Shown here: piece by piece, positions 46,231 to 58,741 of the stretch | Numbering within the stretch: the first letter of the stretch is position 1 | Layout of the letters: every line of letters begins with the position of its first letter | Assembly: GCA_033239525.1 (NCBI GenBank) | Contig: BSYO01000030.1 | Span: 11,801,030 to 11,865,029 of the forward strand | Direction of reading: 5' to 3' | DNA length: 64,000 nt | DNA from: Nepenthes gracilis | Lineage: Eukaryota; Streptophyta; Magnoliopsida; Caryophyllales; Nepenthaceae | Program-made: the position numbers and the translations under genes | Notes under the pieces: generated by a model | The model's database searches: none | Seen by the model: the letters and a program-made list of their open reading frames with translations, nothing else | What the model was told of the DNA's origin: nothing

Positions 46231-46970
46231 GTGGTGCTTGAATCGCACTCCTATAAGACTTGTGCATATATTTAACAAATTACTTTGCTTAAGTGGCACC
46301 TGAAACGGTGCTTGCACTCACCTAAGGATTTGAGCAATATCTAATATGTGTTTACCCAGCACTCATACACTGATTTATTTATATAAGTGGTGCTGACATT
46401 ATTTTTGGGCACTTTTGTGAGAAAAGAGAAAAGGAAGAAGAGAGAGGGAAAGAAGAAAGTGATTTTGTAACGTTATTTTGAGAAATCTGTTCGATTAAAA
46501 GGCAAAGATAAGTTTCTTTAGACTCAATCTTTGATCTATTTTAATTTCTTTCTAATTTTATTTACGTTTAGTTGTTTGTCGCACATGCATGCCATCTTTT
46601 ATATCTTTCACTTTAAATATGTGTGCATGTATTTAATTTTATTAGTTATTTTAAAGTTTTACTTTTATTTTAGTAAATATTTGAAGAATATAATTATTTT
46701 GTATAAAATAAGTAAATATTTAAAATATTTTATTTATATATGTATAAATTTGAAAGATAAAAGCCATGAAAGCTTGCATTTTGCCCTACACATGGAAGTC
46801 CATGCATGTGTTTTAAGTTGAGTATTATTTTATTATTTATTTTGATATTTATTTTTTTATAAGGTGAAAAATCTTATATTTGTATTATTTCAAGGTGAAA
46901 GTTTTATATCATTTCAATAACGAGGAAAAGTTGTAGATATTTATCATTGATGGGTCCGAGATGCACGGGT
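46231..46970. other. AT-rich DNA with a purine-rich tract
   Basis: A purine-rich tract (gagaaaagagaaaaggaag and similar) occupies about 46408-46460. The frame at 46531-46821 is AT-driven and not called. Nothing else recognised. Confidence 0.4.
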
Positions 46971-47600
46971 CAACCCGAAACTTAAAGGGTGTCAAAGAAG
47001 CTTCGTCAAGGCGAAAAATATTTCATTTTGGCGAAAAAAACTACCCTTGACGGAAAAATCACAATAGTATTTGGCGAAAAAATTTGCATTATCCACCGCA
47101 ACCCTCTCAAAGAAAGCTCCCAAAACGGCACTTTGCTCCTCTGCTTTAGTTCGACAGTCCTCAACCAAACAGGGCACCACAAAGCCCCTTCAAATGCTCC
47201 CGGTTCCTCTATTCTCTATGCAACAGACCTCGAGGCTCCCTCATCAATGGCGCCTGAACACGCCCCTCAACTGAGCGCAAAGCCCTCCACAACAGTAGCC
47301 TACCCTTTTCTACTGGTGGCGAGCCAAGTAGTGCGCGGAGCCCTTGCCATTGATGATGCCCTACTCCTTCGCTCCCATTTCTAGAAAAACAAGGTACGAG
47401 GTTCTCCCGGCGATGGCACCCAGAAATTTCCTCTTGATTCAATGCTAGACAGAGCACGAGACTCACCATCCATGGCGCACAGCAACTGTCTCCTCGAATT
47501 AGGGATGACGAAGCCCCCAACGAGGTGGCTCATGCTCCTAGTGTACCCAGCCAAAACAGGGTCTAGAGCTCCCTTTAATGGCGATTAGGGAACTTGTGAT
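46971..47600. other. GC-rich repeat-like island
   Basis: Begins with three spaced ggcgaaaaa motifs (46981-47085) and continues with Pro/Ala/Ser-type frames on both strands that lack any recognisable domain. The phrase gctccctcatcaatggcgc and variants (ctcaccatccatggcgc, gctccctttaatggcg) recur about three times. Similar phrases appear at 50165-50260. It is most likely LTR or other repeat sequence rather than a gene; the overlapping frames at 46989-47520 are not called. Confidence 0.45.
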
Positions 47601-48457
47601 GGACCGATGTATTCTCCTTAAATAACCTTTGTTAAGGACAATAATAAATTAATAATCCTAATTAAAATTATTAATTTCTGTAGAAAATTGAATAGAATTT
47701 CGTTTGTAAATTAAGCATTTGCCAAAATACAAACACCTGTAAATCAACTCTGCACAACAATCTACAACAATCCACAATAAAATTACAAGTCTCAATATTC
47801 AACACACTACACAGGATCTAATCGCCCCATCAATCGAGGCGGCACCGACATCATAACTCCAGTATCATGCCGGTGGGAAAGAATGCCAACTAGGAACCTT
47901 GATCGTAATCATAATGAGAACCTGCGAAAGCATAAAAAATCAAAATATATAGCGAGAACTAATCAATCACTCATTCATTAAACATCATTAACCATCACCA
48001 TACACCATACATGTTTTATATAATTTATAAAAATATGACCAAAATTTCCGTTTCATACACAAAATAAGCTAAGTCCCAACCCCTAATCCTGCGTGCAATA
48101 TCAGCTGTCTATCGCACTTCTATGATCTACTCTGTCTTGTCGGGTATTAATATGTTCTCATCTAAAAGACATATAGTAAGAGTGAGCGTACAATCCAACA
48201 AATAAAATCATACATCACTAATAACAATAATTTATAGGAAAGACAGTAACTGGATAGGGGAATCATATAATTTGAATAAAAGGAAGCATGCGAAGAGATG
48301 GAACATCTGGAATCATTTAGTTCGCATGTTTGTTCTGATTACGTTCATTCATTTTTATTACTTTCATCAATCTTTGCGGATTCAGGCTAGTAGGTCATAC
48401 TAAACAACGATGTGAGAGGACGAGAAAAGGAATGTGTCTGCCACACATTCTAAGGCC

Positions 48458-48589
48458 GGTAACATTTTAGGTCTGCAGCACTTGATCATCGGCTATATTT
48501 TAAACCTGTAACACTCGACCATCAGCTACATTTTAGGCCAATAGTACTCGATCATTGACTACATTTTAGGCTTGCAGCACTCAGCCATC
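48458..48589 (+). repeat. 33-bp tandem repeat, 4 units
   Basis: Units start at 48458, 48491, 48524 and 48557 and follow ggctacattttaggcctgca plus gcactcgatcatc. Unit length is exactly 33 bp in all four; divergence is about 20% between units. Confidence 0.92.
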
Positions 48590-49136
48590 TCAATCGTCCC
48601 ATATCTCCCGGGGATCAGGGTAATCCTCGTTCTTTCACAGTAGCATCCTAAAATATACCCTAAATAGCACCCGCCCCCAGGAGCAGCCGGAGTATTTCTT
48701 GGGTTCCCACTGTGATGTACATGGTAAGCTAGAGGGTACTACCCCTGTGGTCCATGGTCCTAGTTTCAAGATTGGTCTTAATCCTTTGAAGGGGAATCCA
48801 CCATTTGCCATAAACATTCTCCATCCAAAAAATCACATTTTCATCACATGTCTCCATCCGGGAGACCAAATTCATCACATTACACTTTGTGGATTCCCTT
48901 CCATTTACTTGTTCGATTCCCTTCTGTCATTTAGAGCTTAAATCTTTCAGCCTTTAAATTTAACTCACATTAGAGTTTGATTTTACTTACCTCCGTTGGT
49001 CAAATACCACATCAGAAGCCTCCAAGATGCATCCCCTTGTTCCCAGTGCACAATTACACATTTTTAGGGCTTATAATTTGACACAATTTTTAGTCATAAC
49101 TTCCATCACAATTGAAGAGAGTTAAAGCATGCACAT

Positions 49137-49475
49137 TTACCTTCCAATTTCGGGTGAACTGTGTCTGGCCACTTTTAGAGGGCTCGGACGCCACGAACAA
49201 GTCGAATTTTGCAGAATTGGACATCCGGTCAACACATACTTACTTTTGGAATGTAGGGATTCATCTTTTAAAGTCATTTCAATATTTTATGAAGGTAAAA
49301 ACATACAATTTTTCCTTTTTGTCTCGGGTGAACAGTAATAGCGCCCATTTAAAGGGCTCGGACGCCGCGAACGGGTCAAGACGTGCGAGACCGATTCCGT
49401 GGCCGACATATATATACATTTGGGACGTGGGGATTCATATTTTGGGGTCAATTTAACGAAATAAGGTGTAAAAAT
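49137..49475 (+). repeat. 174-bp tandem repeat, 2 copies
   Basis: cgggtgaac at 49151 and 49325, and agggctcggacgcc at 49182 and 49356, mark two head-to-tail copies with a 174-bp period. Each continues into a shared block of the type gattcat...tttt...tcaattt. The frames across them are not genes. Confidence 0.85.
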
Positions 49476-50119
49476 AGAAAACCTCCAATTCCTGTAGGTT
49501 AGGGTTTGGCGGTACTCCACCGGCGGATCGGTAAGTAAATCGGACAATAAATTACATAATTATTAGTCTCAAGTCACGGGTATCACATTTTTCATGGTTT
49601 GGATGGCTATCGAGACGAAAATACCCAATGATAACCGAAAAATATCGAAAGAGAAAAGTTAGTGTGTATAAGAACACTTGCCTCGACGCATGCTATCACT
49701 TTTTTAACTTGCTCCCCGATGGATTCGAACTCTACCCCTCGATCTGCTCCCTTCTCTCTCTAAAATCGGCGCTCTTCCTCTCTCCTCCTCTCTAAAACTT
49801 TCTGAAAATGAGAAAAATTGAAGAAATGCGAAGCAGGTCTCGTTTTTATACCCGTAGGGGCGCTCGAGCCGCGAGCGCGGGGGCCGTCGGCCCCGCTCGA
49901 GCTCGCACGTGCTCAGTGGCCGGGAGCTACCGGTTTTGACGCTCGAGCCGACTACTTTTCGCGCCGAGGAGGCTTTTTTTTTTCAAGCACGTGCTCGAGC
50001 ACACAGCAGACGCGATTTCTTTGGTAGCGCTTCAACGATCCACAACCCGATTTTTCTTCTCCGATACGCATACTCATTCATTCAATAGGTCTAATAGTTA
50101 TTATTATCACATTGATTTT

Positions 50120-51118
50120 CTCGTATTTATTATATTTTTAGATCCGAAACCTCATAATACTTGGTGAGGCTCCCCCTCAAATGGAGTCCAGGGCCTCGCA
50201 AGAAGGCGGAATACGGAGCCGAATCCCTGAAATGGAGCTTAACCCTCATCCATGGCGTCCGTGACTCCCTAAAGGTCTCGGTGAAGCAGAGAGCAGAGGA
50301 ACTCCCGAGATAGTGTCGCCTAGCTTCCTCTTCTTCGAATGAGGAACTATGGAGCAGCCGCCGAGGGTTCCCTGGAGCTCCCGGCCAGATCTTGCGCCGT
50401 AGAGTTCTCTGTGACGTCATCTAGATGAAGCCAGAGGAAGCCCATCAAGTGGTGCTTAATTCTCTCAGCAGAAACAGGAATGAAATTCCCGGAAAGCTGC
50501 CCAACACCAAAGCCTTTAGCAGATGGCGGTACGGGGCTTCCCCAAAGAAAGCCATCTAGCGTCCTCCATGATCAGGCCATCCCGTTCAAGCTGTCAGGTC
50601 CACGCTGGCTCTTTCGTGCTTAGCTACTCGCCAATACAACCCAGATGGACGCCGCACAAGATCTACGTTCGATTGTTCCAGCACGCTTCGCTAAATCTCC
50701 GAGTCCATCCGCGGGAGCACCTCTTAGCCGCCTTCCGCTGACGCACCTCTTAGCCGCCTTCCGCGAGCGCACCCGCAAGAAGGGACATCTTCAAATCACC
50801 GTCCGCGGGCACACCTCTTAGCTGCCCTCCGCGGGAGCGTTTATGGAGTTCAAGCCTCCAAACATGTCTCTTTTACACTTTCCTCATTCTTGCCCGTTAA
50901 GCATGCTTTCCTCCATTTATTGTAGAAGGTTTCTGACTTAAGCGTCGAAATATCGGTAGGGGATAACCCCCCGTCGACCTCTAACTTCTTATTTTTAGTT
51001 GTATTGTGTAGGTTTCAGATTAACAACGACAAAAACTTGACCAACTCGTGATTACCTCCAAATGACGAGGAATCCGAAAGCTCCTTAATCTGTACGATAA
51101 CCCGGGACTCGGGATGCA
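50120..51118 (+). mobile_element. LTR remnant, Gypsy-like group, subfamily A
   Basis: The 3' part (50930-51118) carries ctgacttaagcgtcgaaat, ggggataaccccccgtcg, acctctaac, ggtttcag, ccgaaagctcc and an end cgggatgca, matching the 8118-9014 solo LTR. The left part is GC-rich, with a short tandem phrase cacctcttagccgccttccg (50718-50763) and a third, diverged copy near 50812. The left boundary is uncertain and no TSD was seen. The frames at 50130-50741 are not genes. Confidence 0.65.
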
Positions 51119-52166
51119 ATAGTTATAAAGTCTTTTGATTTGAAATTTTTGTTGAGGACCATTGTAAGAAATTCATTGAAATTAATAAATTTTAAATATT
51201 CTAATATATTCAGATAAATTTAAAAATTATATCATTCATGGGTGACAAAAAAGTGATATTTGACTTTATCTATAGGAAAAAAATATATAACCGATCCGTC
51301 TATGAGTCTAAATAATAGTAATTTAGTATAAAATTATAAAAAAAATATGTGTAACTCTTTCTCAAATACAGTCTTTTGGTTTTTAATTCTCAAATTTTAG
51401 TATATTTTAAATTTTTAATATTTGACCTACATTTAATTTGACATTCCAAATGATCAACTTTGAGACTTGTAGATTTTGATTGCTGTTCAGATTTTTTTGG
51501 GATTTGAATTAAACATTAGATTTCAACCTTTAGATCTATAATTTAGACTTTTTGATAATTTTTATATATTTAGACTATTGATATTCGTATATAGATTACA
51601 AATTTCGTATATAAAATCATATTTAGATATTTGTCAATTAGACATTTGACATGTTTGGTTATAAAGACTTTTGGATTTTGAAATGTTTTGAATTTTTGCA
51701 CAAGTTATTATTTTCATTCATTCATTCTAATTTTCAAACTTGCATTTATTATATATAGACATACATATATATATTTGCTGAGTTTTTAACTTGCATTTTA
51801 TGAATATTTTTAACCATTTTAAACTAAAGGATTTGAAAACTTCTAAGTAAGGATGACACAAATAAATGGAATATTTGCTTTAGTATTTGGAATTGTATCA
51901 GAATTTGTATTGTCAGAATATTCTTTATATTTTGGACTGGACAGATTTATTATGATGATTTAAAATTTTATTCGACACTTTTTTCTTATAGGTATAATTT
52001 AATTTTTTTGTCACATTTTATATAATTAGTTGAAGACTGGACTGATAGTTTGGGCTTGGTCTTGTACTGACTGTGAGTTAAGTATTTTTGTATTTGTATT
52101 TATTTCGTTCATGCATGGTCCCGCTTGGGATTAAGTTGAATTTTGGATAAGTTTCGGGTATTAAAG

Positions 52167-52199
<33 letters not shown>

Positions 52200-53911
52200 A
52201 TATAAAATTTAATTTTAAAATGTGACAATAAATATATTATTGAGATTAATAAAATAATTTTAATACTAAATAGTATAGACTATACTAAACTATCTTGGCA
52301 TCTATATTATTTAGATAAAATAGTATATTTATATATTTTTATTTATCTCATTTATAAAATATAGAATAAAATATTGTACTATATAAAATTATACTATGGA
52401 GTATCCATAATCCATACGCCAACAATTTTACATTATCTTAATGTCTAATTTTTTACATCATCCTACAAAAATCGATTATTCAAAATAGAAATGTAAATGA
52501 GAATAAATCATATGCAAATAAAATCAAATATCGGTTATAATATATTTAAGTTCAATAATAAAACAGAACTCTCAATATATTCTATTGGGTCATTTATTTT
52601 CTTTAATTATAATGATTTAATATGTCAATTGAATTTACTAATTAAAATTTATCAAAATATTTTATATTTTATTATTTATCAAAACCATATTTAAATAAGT
52701 AAAACTCAATGTCTTATTTTAAGTCATCTAAAATATATTCATATAAAATTATTTTTATATCCGATATTTCAAATAATCACTAAAGTTTTTTCCTACTACT
52801 GAATAATTATTATCCTTAAATAACACATTAAAATGTCAAAAATATTTTTATTTCCCTCGGTCACGCATGCACAGTAGTACAAAGGAGTAGTGCCCCCCGA
52901 GGTATGTCGACTCACCCACGCTATAAACCCTAACAAAATATATGCCCCATTTTTGCCCTCTTTTGTCCATTTTGTTTTTCTCTTAAATTCAAAATGCTAA
53001 TGCATATTTGACTCAAAGGACTTGTCAAAATCATCATATATGATTATTATATATCTATTAGAATCAAATTTAAGTATTAAATATTATAAATTAATATCGA
53101 TTATATAAATTTCTCCCAAACTCTTATTTTTGCACTATTTTTAAATTTCTCTCAAATTAGATCATATGAGAAATATTTAATACCGATAAATGATTATTTA
53201 ATATATTAGAGAGATATATGATTATAAAATAATAAAATAATTTAAAAATTACTTTCCCAAATTTGTTAATTAATTCATTTTTTTATTGTTTTTAGTGCCT
53301 TTTTTTTTTATCATTCCCAAAATTTTACCTCAAATTTTTGTCATTTTAGATTCAATTTGACCAATATTTATAACCCCAATCGATTCTAAAATGCTTTATA
53401 TTTTCCTTGCTATAATTTTCTTATTTGAATTCCATATAATTAATCTAAATTTGACACATCTATACTAATCATTTATTTTCTCGCCACCTAACCATTTTCA
53501 TATATAACTTTCGTGATTTTATATGACTCGGTTATAAATTTCTTAGGTTACTTACACGGGTTTTATGCAAGAAAGATACAAATTTATCCTCCACCGTTCT
53601 CTACCAATTTCCACCGTTCTTGTTTCATTCTTTTCTACCAAATTTATACCTAAATTTATACGAACAAAAATTTTAAAATAATAAAAAATAATTTAAATAA
53701 TACCCAAATTGATACATTATATATATAAAAAATTTAGGATGTTACTACATAGAGTTGATCCCAAAGTATAACTTTATTTTTTTTGCTAATATAAAATTGA
53801 TATATTATGATCTCGTATATTTCTACAATTAAAAATTAATTTTTTAGGATCAAAATCTCTTATTCTCTCCCAACATCTTGCACCAGTGTTGAGCGCAGCG
53901 GAGAAACCCTT
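51119..53911. other. AT-rich DNA between LTR remnant and Copia element
   Basis: No gene recognised. A TA microsatellite lies at about 52164-52192. The frame at 52497-52694 is AT-driven. Confidence 0.5.
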
Positions 53912-53916
53912 GGCCT

Positions 53917-54726
53917 TGTTGAGGATCACTCTCGTGAAGAAGTTCTTATGATCGAAGAATTTGGGCGGAGCACTAATGTGCTGTTTTATAAAGGAAAGAA
54001 ATTCCGGTCAATAAGTATGTTGACCGGATGGACAGTCAATGGAGTTGACCGGATTGACGGTCAACATTACCGGCAAACGATGTTGACCGGTTTGGCGGTC
54101 AAGTAAACCGGTTTCACTGAGAAATTCCAGAAGGGCAAATTTCAGACAGTCAACAGGGGTGTTGACCGGTCTCCTGAAGAACGCGGATGGCCAACGTTAG
54201 CCGCCCACTAGGAAATCCTGTACAATACCAACTCAGCAGAATTTCTGGAGATACGTGATCTCAAACGGTTATACTGGAGGCGTTTTTGACAGAAAATATT
54301 CATATTATTGGTAAGGATTAATCCTGTCCTTTCTGGAAGGAAAATTACCCTAGACCTCTCAGTGTGCGGTTTTCAAAAGCAAGTATTGTAACTTGCTGTA
54401 TGGATGTAGGTGTGTGAGAGTGCCTGTGTACCAAAGAGAGAGCGAAAGAGAAAAACGGTGAAGGAAAGAGAAACTGTAAATAACCATGTGTGTGTTGTCA
54501 TTCCTCTGTTCTTCGATTTCTCTTTATTCTCTACTGTGTAATAGGAAAATTTATTTTCAAAATCTCTCACATAGTGAAATACGTTTCAGTGGACGGATTG
54601 TCCCGTGGTTTTTCCCTTGATTAATAAGGGTTTTTCACGTAAAATTCTTATGTTCATTATTCTTCTCCGTTCATCTTTCTTACTGTGCTATTTGAGTGGA
54701 AAAGTCTGTCGCCATATTTCCCAACA
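53917..54726 (+). repeat. Left LTR of the Copia element
   Basis: 810 bp, starts tgttgaggatcact and ends tttcccaaca. The segment 54006-54166 is unusually dense in TTGAC/GTCAA cores. A duplicate of these features is present in the right LTR. Confidence 0.96.
54006..54166 (+). promoter_or_regulatory. W-box cluster in the Copia LTR
   Basis: Ten TTGAC or GTCAA cores occur in about 160 bp; five to six extend to TTGACC/GGTCAA. They include the palindrome ttgacggtcaa at 54054-54064. TTGAC(C/T) is the WRKY transcription-factor site. The array is repeated in the right LTR at about 58833-58991. A regulatory role is inferred. Confidence 0.65.
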
Positions 54727-54762
54727 AGTGGTATCAGAGACAGGTTCCATATTATATTTTTA

Positions 54763-57700
54763 ATGGCATCCTCGTCGTCAAAGAATCTGCCGTTCAATAT
54801 TGAGCAGTTCAACGGGTAGGGCAACTTCATCCTCTGGTAAGAGAGGGTGAAGAACATTCTTACGAGAGAAGGGACAGTGAAGGCGTTGAAGAAGAAGGAC
54901 GAAAAGCCTGAAAATCTGACTGACGATGAATGGCAAGATAAGAGAGACTTTGCAAACTGTACTATTAAGCTATGCCTGGCGGACAACACTCTCCAAGAAG
55001 TTTTTGGCCTAACTGATCCGACGGAGGTCTGGGAGAAGTTGGAGAGTCGTTACAAGTCCAAATCTCTGACAACCAGACTGCACGTAAAGAAGCAGTTTTA
55101 TGGCTTACGATTATCAGAAGGAGGGAGTTTTGAGAAACATTTGGACGAGTTTAATTGGATATTAATGTAAATGTCTGCTCTTGATGAGGAAATCAAGGAG
55201 AAGGACAAGGCGTTGGTTTTGTTGGCCTCTCTGCCGGCGACCTATGATCATATCGTCACAACCTTACTGTTCGGTAAGGATACTTTAAGGTTGGACGAGG
55301 TTATTACCTCTCTACTCATGAACGAGTCCAAACGGTCATAACGAACCTCATCGTTCCCTCATTCTGAGGTGCTTGTGATCGAATCCAGGGGAAGAAGTAG
55401 AGGTCGTCACTAGAAATCAGGAGAAAAAGGCCGCAGCAAGTCACGGTCCAGATACCAAAACCTAGAGTGTCATCATTGTGGTAAAAAGTGCCACATTAAA
55501 AAGCATTGCTTCAAATGGAAGCGAAAAAATACAGAGAAGGAGAAAGGTGACAAAGGACGTGGGGAGGAAACGTCCTCCGTCTCAGTAGTCACAAGTGGGG
55601 ATCTCCTACTGACATGCCAAGGAGAAGTGGCAAACCTAACAGACATGGAATCTGGTTGGGTAATTGATTCGGGCGCTACCCTACATGTCACGTCCAGAAA
55701 GGGACTGTTTACATCCTATACTCCAGGAGATTTTGGAATAATTATGATGAAAAATAAAGGAACATCTCCTGTTGTAGGTAGAGGAGATATTATTCTGATT
55801 ACAAATAATGGCACGAAACTGCTGTTGAAGGATGTGCATCACATTCATGATATTCGTTTGAATGTCATCTCAGCCGATCAGCTGGATGATGAAGGTTACT
55901 GCAATACCTTTTGTGAAGGTGAGTGAAAATGACCAGAGAGTCTCTTGTTGCAGCAAGAGAAAAAAAGTACTCCAACCTGTATGTGATGAAGGTCTGCACA
56001 ATGGCCGGAGATATGAACGCTGTAACTTGTAAGGAGACAAAAGATTTGTGGCACAGAAGCTGGGCCACATGAGTGAAAGGGGACTGTCTCACTTGGCCAG
56101 GAATGGCCTAATCAACGGGACAAAGGAGGACGGGATGAAGACGTGTTCCCACTGCTTGGCTAGGAAACAGAGAAGAGTTTCCTTCAATGGAGTTTCGTCA
56201 AGCCCAAATACCGGACTACTTGATCTTATTCACACAGATGTGTGCGGACCACTTAAAGAAAAATCGATCGGTGGAGCTCAGTACTTTATTTCTTTCATTG
56301 ACGATTGTTCTAGAAAGCTGTGGGTTTATCCACTGAAGACCAATGATCAGGTTCTTGGTACTTTTGATCAGTTTCATGCTCTTGTGGAGTATTAGACGAG
56401 GAAGAAACTGAAGACCGTCCGAAGTGACAATGACGGTGAATATTTAGGACCCTTTGATGCTTACTGCCGGTCACATGATATTAGGCATCAGAAAATGCCA
56501 CCGAAGACACCTCAGCCGAATGGAGCAGTAGAACGGATGAATCGTATGCTCTTAGAGAGTGTATGTTGTATGCTCTCTGAAGCAAAGTTTCATGCTTCGT
56601 TCTAGGCAGAAACACTCCGGACGGCGGCCTACGTTATCAACAGGTCGCCGAGTAAGCCTCTGATGGGTGAAGTGGCGGAGAAGATATGGACGGGTGTAGA
56701 GCCGTCCTATAATCATTTGCGGGTGTTCGGATGTAAAGTATTCGTACACGTCCCAAGAGACGAAAGGACAAAACTGGAGCCAAAGACGATGCAGTGCATT
56801 TTTCTAGGCTATGGAGATGATGAGTTGGGTTACAGATTCTATAATCTTGCCACTAGAAAACTTGTCAGGTCAAGAGATGTAACTTTTGTTGAGGATGAGA
56901 CGATTGAAGACATTGGTAGGAAGGCAAATTGTAATGATGAACAGACAGACAAATGTCCGTCCTGTATCATTAGAAGGCAATAACTATGGTCCTGAGGCAG
57001 TTGAGAATACTGGAGAGGAGGTCATGGCTCCTGATGATGACCAGGCGGAAGCCATCCCCCAACCGGCCGAAGAAGTTGCTGTTAGACGATCCTCTCAGAA
57101 CAGACGATCGTCCGTTCGTCTGTCCTCCAGTGAATATGTTATGCTTACTGATGTCGAAGAGCCTGAAGACTATGAAGAGGCTGTGAATGGCGAAAGCAAG
57201 GAGAAATGGATGGAGGCCAAGAAGGATGAGATGAGTTCTCTTCATGAGAACCATACCTTTAACTTTGTTGAACTTCCTAGAGGGAAGAAGGCCCTGAAAA
57301 ACAAATGAGTCTTCCGGTTAAAAACCGACGAGAACACTAATGAGCCAAGATACAAGGCACGACTGGTGGTAAAAGGTTTCGAACAACGGAAAGGAATTGA
57401 TTTTGATGAGATATTTGCTCCGGTAGTGAAAATGTCTTCCATACAAGTGGTATTGGGTTTGGCTGCCACCCAGAACCTTGAGGTGGAGCAGATGGATGTC
57501 CGAACTGCATTCCTCCATGAAGAGCTTGAGGAGGAGATCTACATGGGACAGCCGGAAGGGTTTGAGGCTAAATGAAATGAACAACTTGTATGCCATTTGA
57601 GGAAAAGTCTGTATGGGCTGAAGTAAGCTCCTTGACAGTGATACAAGAAGTTCAAGTCTGTTATGGCCGGCCAAGGGTATCGGCGGACCACTCGTGACCA

Positions 57701-58732
57701 CTACGTTTTTGTGCAGAGATTTACTGATGATGATTTTATCATTCTTCTTCTATATGTGGATGACATGTTGATAGTTGGACGAAATGGTGCTCGAATAAAG
57801 GAGTTGAAAGAGCAACTTTGGGAGTCATTTGCTATAAAGGACCTTGGATCGGCGAAGCAAATTTTGTGAGTCAGAACTATACGCGATCGGAAGGCTAGAA
57901 AATTGTGGCTGTCTCAAGAAAACTATATTGAGAAAGTGCTCCAACGGTTCAACATGGACAAGTCGAAACCCGTGAACACTCCTTGGCTAATCATTACAAG
58001 CTGAGCACTCGTCAATATCCATCCTCGAATGACAAGAAGAGATACATGAAAGGCGTGCCCTATTCCTCTGCTGTGGGAAGCCTAATGTATGCCTTGGTAT
58101 ATACCAAATCTAACATAGCTCATGCCGTCGGGACTGTTAGTGGTTTTCTATCAAATCGGGAAAGGTTGCACTGGTCCGCGGTGAAATGGATCATGAGATA
58201 TATTCGGAAAACTTCCAAGAGGTGTTTGTGCCTTGGAAGTGACAAACCGCAGTTGGTGGAATACTCAGACGTGGACATGGCCGGAGATATTGACACACGT
58301 AAATCTACATCGAGTTACTTGGTGAAATTTGCGGGTGGTGTAGTTTATTGGCAGTCCAAGCTACAAAAATGTATAGCTCTATCTATAACTGAAACAGAAT
58401 ATATTGCAATTATAGAGACGTGCAAGGAGATGCTGTGGATGAAGAAATTTGTTCAAGTGTTGGGTCTTCAACAGGAGAAGTACAGTGTATTCTGTGACAG
58501 TCAGAGTGCAATACATCTCTGTAAGAACTCTTCGTTTCACTTGAGATCCAAGCACATTGATGTTCGGTACCATTGGGTGAGAGACGTGCTTGAAGCTGGT
58601 CTATTGTCGTTGGAGAAGATCAGTACTGAAAACAACGGGGTAGACATGATGACTAAGATTCTACCAAGAGGGAAGAATGAAGCATGCTACAAGATAGCCG
58701 GGCTAATGGATCCAACTTTCTCACGGTCATGA
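54763..58732 (+). pseudogene. Copia gag-pol with premature stops and frame changes
   Basis: Starts with ATG at 54763. Gag is followed by a zinc knuckle, CX2CX4HX4C, intact at 55468-55509. The protease motif DSGA lies at 55665-55676. The integrase region has LIHTDVCGP, RSDNDGEY and GAVERMNR, so the D-D-E residues are present. Reverse transcriptase shows RYKARLVVKGF and YVDD (57753-57764). RNase H has a changed D.DMAGD motif and ends with KHIDVRYHWVRD. At least ten in-frame stops (for example near 54817, 54838, 55168, 55411, 56393, 56603, 57306, 57573 and 57622-57637) plus frame changes near 55925, 56960 and 57980 break it. Many stops sit where a conserved Trp, Gln or Arg is expected, the pattern left by C-to-T or G-to-A change. 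It cannot make a full polyprotein. Confidence 0.93.
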
Positions 58733-58741
58733 GATGAAGTT

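Larger units (their letters stand above)
47601..50110 (-). mobile_element. Probable LTR-derived region, minus strand
   Basis: On the minus strand the block from 49586 reads tgtgatacccgtgacttgag, a form common at the start of plant Gypsy LTRs. A TATA box (gtataaaaacgag) lies near 49849-49837. The GC-rich sequence 49855-49960, with repeated gctcgagc and cacgtgctc words, fits an LTR upstream region. The region also contains the 33-bp and 174-bp repeats listed separately. No proteins, PBS or TSD were found, so boundaries and class are uncertain. None of the small frames here is called. Confidence 0.4.

Noticed and set aside
46989..47520. Overlapping frames of 131, 103, 67 and 62 aa
   Set aside because: Several frames are open on both strands at once, as expected for GC-rich repeat DNA; no domain is recognisable in any.
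50130..50741. Two GC-rich frames on opposite strands
   Set aside because: They fall in the upstream part of an LTR remnant and contain simple tandem phrases; no protein family fits.
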